Assembly (NCBI RefSeq): GCF_022346605.1
Contig: NZ_JAKRNT010000002.1
Span: 1-64,000 of the forward strand
DNA: 64,000 nt
Direction: 5' to 3'
DNA from: Sporosarcina sp. ACRSL
GTDB lineage: Bacteria; Bacillota; Bacilli; Bacillales_A; Planococcaceae
The notes beneath the pieces were generated by a model. It had not been told where the DNA came from. It ran no database searches and worked only from the letters and a program-made list of their open reading frames with translations. The position numbers and the translations under genes are program-made. This document shows positions 59,969 to 64,000 of this stretch, in pieces (within the stretch, counting starts at the first letter, position 1; every line of letters starts with the position of its first letter).

Positions 59969-60649
59969 TTAAGCTAACACTAATTTCTCCAAGTCAAGCG
60001 GTGCTACATACTCACCGTCTTGATACACTCTCATATTCCCACCGGAAATTTCGTCGATGAGCATGATATCACCTTTAGGATCGCGTCCGAATTCGAGCTT
60101 GATGTCATACAGTTCAAGCCCCTTCGCCGCAAGCTCCTCTTTCACGACAGTCGAAATGTCCTTCGTCAACTTCTCCAAAACATCATACTCGTCTTTCGTC
60201 AAAATGCCGAGCTGCGCCAACGCGTCTTTCGTAATCGGCGGGTCATTGCGGTCGTCGTCTTTGATCGTCACTTCGACAAATGCGTCCAACGGTTGTCCTT
60301 CTTCGCAGTACGCTCCGTACCGGCGCAAGAAGCTTCCGACCGCGCGGAAACGGCAAATCACTTCAAGCCCTTTTCCAAACACAGTTGCCGGTTTCACTGT
60401 CATCGTCGCGTTTTCGATATTCGCGTCGATATAATGTGTCGGAATCCCTCGATCCGCCAATTTCTCAAAAAAGAATTTTGTCATGCGCAAGCCTGATTGC
60501 CCCGCGCCTTCAATCGTCAGCCCCACTGTATTTGCACCCGGATCGAACACGCCGTCTTCCCCGGTGACGTCATCTTTGAATGTCAATAAAACATTGCCAT
60601 CTTCCAATTTATAAACGTCTTTCGTTTTACCTTTATATACAAGTTCCAT
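59969..60649 (-). CDS. purC: PurC-like SAICAR synthase, stand-alone
   Basis: A 226-residue protein of the SAICAR synthetase family, which joins aspartate to CAIR in purine synthesis: LVYKGKTKDVYKLEDGNVLL, FKDDVTGEDG, ICRFRAVGSFLRRYG and DIMLIDEISGGNMRVY. It lacks other pur genes around it and looks diverged (for example no GKGELN segment; DPGANTVGLTIEGAG instead), so it may be a second, specialised paralogue. ATG 60649 is used; GTG 60655 is closer to GAGAGG. Confidence 0.8.
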   Translation of the reverse strand: MELVYKGKTKDVYKLEDGNVLLTFKDDVTGEDGVFDPGANTVGLTIEGAGQSGLRMTKFFFEKLADRGIPTHYIDANIENATMTVKPATVFGKGLEVICRFRAVGSFLRRYGAYCEEGQPLDAFVEVTIKDDDRNDPPITKDALAQLGILTKDEYDVLEKLTKDISTVVKEELAAKGLELYDIKLEFGRDPKGDIMLIDEISGGNMRVYQDGEYVAPLDLEKLVLA

Positions 60650-60699
60650 GCCCACGTTTCCTCTCTATTCGAAAATGTAGTGCCACATTCAGTATAAGG

Positions 60700-60742
60700 C
60701 ACTTTTCCTCGTTTAAAAAGTGAAAACTTGACGGGGGTCAAG
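60700..60742. promoter_or_regulatory. Two inverted repeats between purC-like gene and yeeI
   Basis: CACTTTT/AAAAGTG (60700-60706, 60716-60722) and CTTGAC-GGGG-GTCAAG (60727-60742) lie back to back in the divergent intergenic region and could be operators. No known consensus is matched. Confidence 0.35.
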
Positions 60743-60845
60743 ATTTCATTCAAAAAATGCTTTATGCTATAGACAAGAACTAGAAAACAACTAAACTTTG
60801 CACAGGAATGAGAACTTACTACATTCCAATTAAAGGATTTTTCAC

Positions 60846-60875
60846 TTGTCAGCATTCATGCAACGGGTGTATAAT
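60846..60875 (+). promoter_or_regulatory. Promoter of yeeI
   Basis: TTGTCA (60846-60851), an 18-bp spacer and a perfect TATAAT (60870-60875). Confidence 0.65.
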
Positions 60876-60919
60876 AGCTCGACGAATCTAAGCTCATAGT
60901 GAAAGAGAGAGTGAAAAAG

Positions 60920-61639
60920 ATGGGCCGGAAATGGAATAATATTAAAGAGAAAAAAGCTTCGAAGGATGCGAATACGAGCCGTATTTACGCAAAGTTCGGG
61001 CGTGAATTATATGTAGCAGCAAAACAAGGTGACCCTGATCCCGAGTTGAACCAGAATCTCAAAATGGTCATTGAGCGCGCAAAGACGTACAACGTGCCAA
61101 AAGCGATCATCGACCGTGCGATTGAGAAAGCGAAAGGCGGCGCTGAGGAAAACTATGACGAGCTTCGTTACGAAGGCTTCGGCCCGAATGGCTCGATGGT
61201 TATCGTCGACGCGCTTACGAACAACGTCAACCGCACCGCTTCCGAAGTGCGCGCAGCATTCGGGAAAAACGGCGGAAACATGGGCGTCAGCGGCTCCGTT
61301 GCGTATATGTTCGACGCAACTGCCGTCTTCGGCTTGGAAGGTAAAACAGCTGACGAAGTGCTCGAACTTCTAATGGAAGAAGACATCGAAGTCCGCGATA
61401 TTTTGGAAGAAGAAGATACTGTCATCGTATACGCGGAACCGGATCAATTCCACGCTGTGCAAGAAGCATTGAAAGGCGCCGGCATCACTGAATTCTCCGT
61501 CGCTGAACTGACAATGTTGGCACAAAACGATGTCGAGTTGGACGCTGACGCACAAGCGCAATTCGAAAAAATGATCGACGCGTTGGATGACTTGGAAGAC
61601 GTTCAGCAAGTTTATCATAATGTTGATTTAGGGGAATAA
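60920..61639 (+). CDS. yeeI: YebC/PmpR-family protein YeeI
   Basis: A 239-residue TACO1/YebC-family protein, nearly colinear with B. subtilis YeeI ([55 protein letters not shown]). YebC proteins were described as transcription regulators and more recently as ribosome-associated factors easing proline-rich translation; YeeI-type paralogues are less studied. ATG 60920 is preferred over GTG 60899. Confidence 0.95.
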   Translation: MGRKWNNIKEKKASKDANTSRIYAKFGRELYVAAKQGDPDPELNQNLKMVIERAKTYNVPKAIIDRAIEKAKGGAEENYDELRYEGFGPNGSMVIVDALTNNVNRTASEVRAAFGKNGGNMGVSGSVAYMFDATAVFGLEGKTADEVLELLMEEDIEVRDILEEEDTVIVYAEPDQFHAVQEALKGAGITEFSVAELTMLAQNDVELDADAQAQFEKMIDALDDLEDVQQVYHNVDLGE

Positions 61640-61644
61640 ATGAG

Positions 61645-61684
61645 AAAAAACCACTTCGTGTAATTTAAGCGAGGTGGTTTTGTT
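61645..61684. terminator. Bidirectional terminator, yeeI / acetyltransferase
   Basis: A perfect 11-bp stem AAACCACTTCG/CGAGGTGGTTT allowing one wobble; A-run left, TTTTGTTTCG right. The stem overlaps the last codons of the leftward gene. Confidence 0.82.
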
Positions 61685-62222
61685 TCGTTGATGAATTATT
61701 TAAATACTCTCTATCCAGTATTGAATAAAAATATTGATCATGCCATTGGTTATTCCAGAACAGTTCTTCTTTAAATGTTCCCTCTCTTTTCATACTCAAG
61801 CTCTCCATTAATTTTACAGATTTAAGATTGTTGCAATTGCACATACCGACTACTTTATGAGCCTGTAATCTTTCGAACGCAAACTCTAGTAAAAGCTTCG
61901 TTGTTTCATACCCAAATCCGTTTCCTTGGTAACTAGGAAGAATTGCAAAACCAAGCTCCCAACTCTTTCTATGCTCTACATAACACCAAATTTGGGCCAG
62001 ACCGATTGATTTTACTTCTCCATCTACAGTGCTTTTGACAATAAAATCATAACTATGTGGAGTATTCATCTTTTGTAGGTACGTTTCTTTAACGACATTT
62101 CTATCTGATTCAACATGTTCTTCATAAAACCAAATATCTTTATTACATTCTAGTTCACAAACAAAATCCAAATCATCCGGAGTAACTCTTGAGAGAATTA
62201 CATTTTTTCCATCAAGCCTCAT
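61665..62222 (-). CDS. RimJ/RimL-type GNAT acetyltransferase
   Basis: A 185-residue acetyltransferase: WELGFAILPSYQGNGFGYET (acetyl-CoA loop, Q-x-x-G-x-G) and CNCNNLKSVKLMESLSMKRE. Ribosomal-protein or small-molecule N-acetylation is typical; substrate unknown. AAGGAAGTG precedes ATG 62222. The AT-richer composition than neighbours may hint at later acquisition. Confidence 0.87.
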   Translation of the reverse strand: MRLDGKNVILSRVTPDDLDFVCELECNKDIWFYEEHVESDRNVVKETYLQKMNTPHSYDFIVKSTVDGEVKSIGLAQIWCYVEHRKSWELGFAILPSYQGNGFGYETTKLLLEFAFERLQAHKVVGMCNCNNLKSVKLMESLSMKREGTFKEELFWNNQWHDQYFYSILDREYLNNSSTKQNHLA

Positions 62223-62270
62223 AATAATCACTTCCTTGTTTGCTGAAAATTTTCCATCCACTTCCGAAGT

Positions 62271-62561
62271 CTACTTAATCTCCTCCAACACCCACGGTTT
62301 ATTTCCTTCTTTTGTATAGGAAGCAGCATACTCTTCATCTACCTTGATATTGTTCCAAAGCAATTCATTATCAACCATAATCTGAAACGCTTCCTCTTCG
62401 GTTTGGTTATTAGGATCATAAGCAATTATCCAATAGTCTTCGTCTACATGGTCTTTCTCAATTACAACTAATAGTGAAGCTGTATAAACTGATGAAACAT
62501 GCCCACAAGCGCTTAGTAAAAGCAATAGAACGATTAGTAGAAATAGATTTGCCCTTTTCAT
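62271..62561 (-). CDS. Small hypothetical lipoprotein
   Basis: A 96-residue lipoprotein: hydrophobic leader ANLFLLIVLLLLLSAC with Cys at 19, then a polar ~77-residue domain (DYWIIAYDPNNQTEEEAFQI). No family recognised. GGGGGTGAG precedes ATG 62561. It lies 24 nt downstream of pxpA and may be co-transcribed. Confidence 0.75.
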   Translation of the reverse strand: MKRANLFLLIVLLLLLSACGHVSSVYTASLLVVIEKDHVDEDYWIIAYDPNNQTEEEAFQIMVDNELLWNNIKVDEEYAASYTKEGNKPWVLEEIK

Positions 62562-62585
62562 GAACTCACCCCCGTTGTTCATTAT

Positions 62586-63368
62586 CTAGCAACGTCCAGC
62601 CAAAACGTCGCCAATCTTCCTAACCCTGACCCCTTCCCTCTCCAATGCACCCGGTATCACCCTCGCAAACTCCACCGCTGTCTTCCCATCCCCATGAATA
62701 CAAATCGTATCGGCTTGAATCGCAACTTCCGTTCCGTCCGTCGCAGTCACCTTGCCTTCCTTCACCATCCGAATAATTTGGCGAATAGCGACTTCATAAT
62801 CGGTGATCAATGCATTCGGCTTCTTGCGCGAAGTCAATGTTCCGTCCGCTTGATAAGTCCAGTCCGCAAACACTTCATGCGCCACCTTCAACCCGATCCT
62901 CTCCCCTGCCTTGACTAGCTCGCTGCCCGCTAGCCCGAAGAGAATCAATACCGGATCTACTTTATAAACAGCTTCTGCAATCGCTTCGGATAACTCATGG
63001 TTCACAGCCGCCATATTATAAAGCGCGCCATGCGGCTTCACATGTTGCAACCGGCCTCCTTCCGCTTTTGCGACCCCAGCCAAAGCTCCTATTTGATAAA
63101 CGACGAGGTCAAAAACTTCCTCCGCAGAAATCGCCATTTCTCTACGTCCGAATCCTGCTAAATCCGGCAAGCCGGGATGCACGCCGATGCCGACGTTTTT
63201 CTCTAGGGCCAACCGCACCGTCCTTCGCATCGTCGTCGGGTCACCTGCGTGGAATCCGCAAGCAATATTCGCCGACGTAATCGTCTCCAAAATTGCTTCG
63301 TCATTCCCCATAACATACGCGCCAAAGCTCTCGCCCATATCACAATTCAAATCGACTACAAATGCCAT
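62586..63368 (-). CDS. pxpA: 5-oxoprolinase subunit A (LamB/YcsF)
   Basis: A 260-residue TIM-barrel-like subunit that, with PxpB and PxpC, hydrolyses 5-oxoproline to glutamate using ATP. Family marks: [43 protein letters not shown] and [24 protein letters not shown] before the ATG. Eleven nt separate it from pxpC. Confidence 0.95.
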   Translation of the reverse strand: MAFVVDLNCDMGESFGAYVMGNDEAILETITSANIACGFHAGDPTTMRRTVRLALEKNVGIGVHPGLPDLAGFGRREMAISAEEVFDLVVYQIGALAGVAKAEGGRLQHVKPHGALYNMAAVNHELSEAIAEAVYKVDPVLILFGLAGSELVKAGERIGLKVAHEVFADWTYQADGTLTSRKKPNALITDYEVAIRQIIRMVKEGKVTATDGTEVAIQADTICIHGDGKTAVEFARVIPGALEREGVRVRKIGDVLAGRC

Positions 63369-63379
63369 TCCAAAAACCC

Positions 63380-64000
63380 CTATCTACATTTATTTCGAAT
63401 CGCTGCTCGTAGTTCCTTCAAATTCATTTCCTGTTTGGCAAACAACCTTTGTGATTCTTCGATTGTCACTTCTTTGAATGAAAGGCGATCTCCCGCCTTC
63501 GCCTGCGCAAGCTTTGTAGAATCAACTGAAGCCAGCTGCCCGATTTTCGGATAACCGCCTGTCGTCTGCCGATCAGCAGCCAAAATGATCGGATTTCCGT
63601 CCGCAGGAACTTGGATGGAGCCATACGTAACCGCTTCAGACACCATTTCCATCGGCTCTTTCAGCTGCAATATAGGACCACTGATTCGGTAGCCCATCCG
63701 ATCCGATTGCGAACTGACGGTGAATGATTCATTCCAAAACTTATAATGGCTCTCCTCGTCAAACAACTCATATTGCCTGCCCTGCATGACCCGTATCTCA
63801 GAATGGTTCGATAGACGAGGAAGGAGATGACGCGCAACTTGCCAATCTGCCGCCTGAAAAGGTTCGTCTGATGCGAGCTTTTCCTCCATGGCCACAGAAT
63901 ACATCGTTGGCGGACCAACATGAAGGACATCCCCTTTCCCGACCGCCCTTCCATTCAATCCACCAAGCCGCGCCTTCACATACGTCGACCGGCTTCCGAG
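63380..64000 (-). CDS. pxpC: 5-oxoprolinase subunit C, 5' part beyond window
   Basis: The C-terminal ~206 codons of PxpC (biotin-dependent carboxyltransferase/KipA-like family). Visible: [20 protein letters not shown] at the right edge, [31 protein letters not shown] and TGGYPKIGQ. The frame is open to the last base, so the gene continues off the right end, and pxpB may lie beyond. A GTG at 63979 is internal, not the start. Confidence 0.93.
   Translation of the reverse strand, partial: LGSRSTYVKARLGGLNGRAVGKGDVLHVGPPTMYSVAMEEKLASDEPFQAADWQVARHLLPRLSNHSEIRVMQGRQYELFDEESHYKFWNESFTVSSQSDRMGYRISGPILQLKEPMEMVSEAVTYGSIQVPADGNPIILAADRQTTGGYPKIGQLASVDSTKLAQAKAGDRLSFKEVTIEESQRLFAKQEMNLKELRAAIRNKCR

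Overview
The window looks like chromosomal DNA from a low-to-moderate-GC Gram-positive of the order Bacillales. A Planococcaceae (Sporosarcina-like) host is my best guess. Support comes from the gene set (seven-gene Mrp antiporter, YuaF/YuaG flotillin pair, YeeI, YerD, YdaT, YngI, YlbC, YkvI, HflX, YclNOPQ siderophore transporter), strong AGGAGG-type ribosome sites with many TTG/GTG starts, lipobox lipoproteins, and recognisable sigma-A, sigma-B and sigma-W promoters. The family placement is inference. No rRNA, tRNA, prophage, intact insertion sequence or CRISPR was seen.

Layout. 0-7.2 kb: dispersed repeats, a KdpD-type universal stress protein, and divergent to it the complete mrpABCDEFG Na+/H+ antiporter operon. 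7.2-13.6 kb: DsbA/FrnE-like protein, FAD/Rieske oxidoreductase, AAA ATPase, Mn pyrophosphatase, the remains of a divergent nsrR/hmp nitric-oxide locus, YkvI and a DJ-1 stress protein. 13.7-21.9 kb: a leftward run with alkyladenine glycosylase, BmrA-like exporter, a cysteine-free uracil-DNA-glycosylase-like protein, a FlaR-type kinase, an APH-fold kinase, an MFS transporter and a FapA-like protein. 22-26 kb: iron-siderophore importer yclNOPQ, with a near-consensus promoter flanked by two Fur boxes. 26-46.7 kb: housekeeping and accessory enzymes (lipoprotein, ABC exporter, HflX, PutP, YdaT, acyl-CoA ligase, YerD, NfrA, methyltransferase, DinB, PCYCGC lipoprotein, HIT, FumC, acetyltransferase, HD-GYP). 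46.9-51.3 kb: YuaF-flotillin under a sigma-W promoter, DUF47-Pit phosphate pair, cold-shock protein. 51.6-64 kb: MMPL transporter, two tiny membrane proteins, pentapeptide protein, RlmA, YlbC, zinc alcohol dehydrogenase, SodC lipoprotein, PurC-like protein, YeeI, and the 5-oxoprolinase genes pxpA/pxpC, the latter running off the right edge.

The most unusual signal is not a gene. Seven intergenic loci carry arrays of a short conserved core repeated at an almost invariant 20 or 21 nt pitch, while most or part of the sequence between cores is free to vary. There are three core types: GCATAA at exactly 20 nt in four places, TTATCACCG at 21 nt, and CTTYGRGCGCGGGAG at 21 nt in two places. The pitch is about two helical turns, so the cores would lie on one face of DNA. 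I do not recognise these as a named element. A second, separate family of intergenic elements with GGCGCC-containing ends and internal hairpins occurs at four places.

Functional themes are cation and pH homeostasis (Mrp, Usp), envelope stress (sigma-W flotillin locus, MMPL, lipoproteins), general stress (sigma-B sites before ydaT and yfkM) and iron uptake (Fur). Most transcription units end in clear hairpin terminators.
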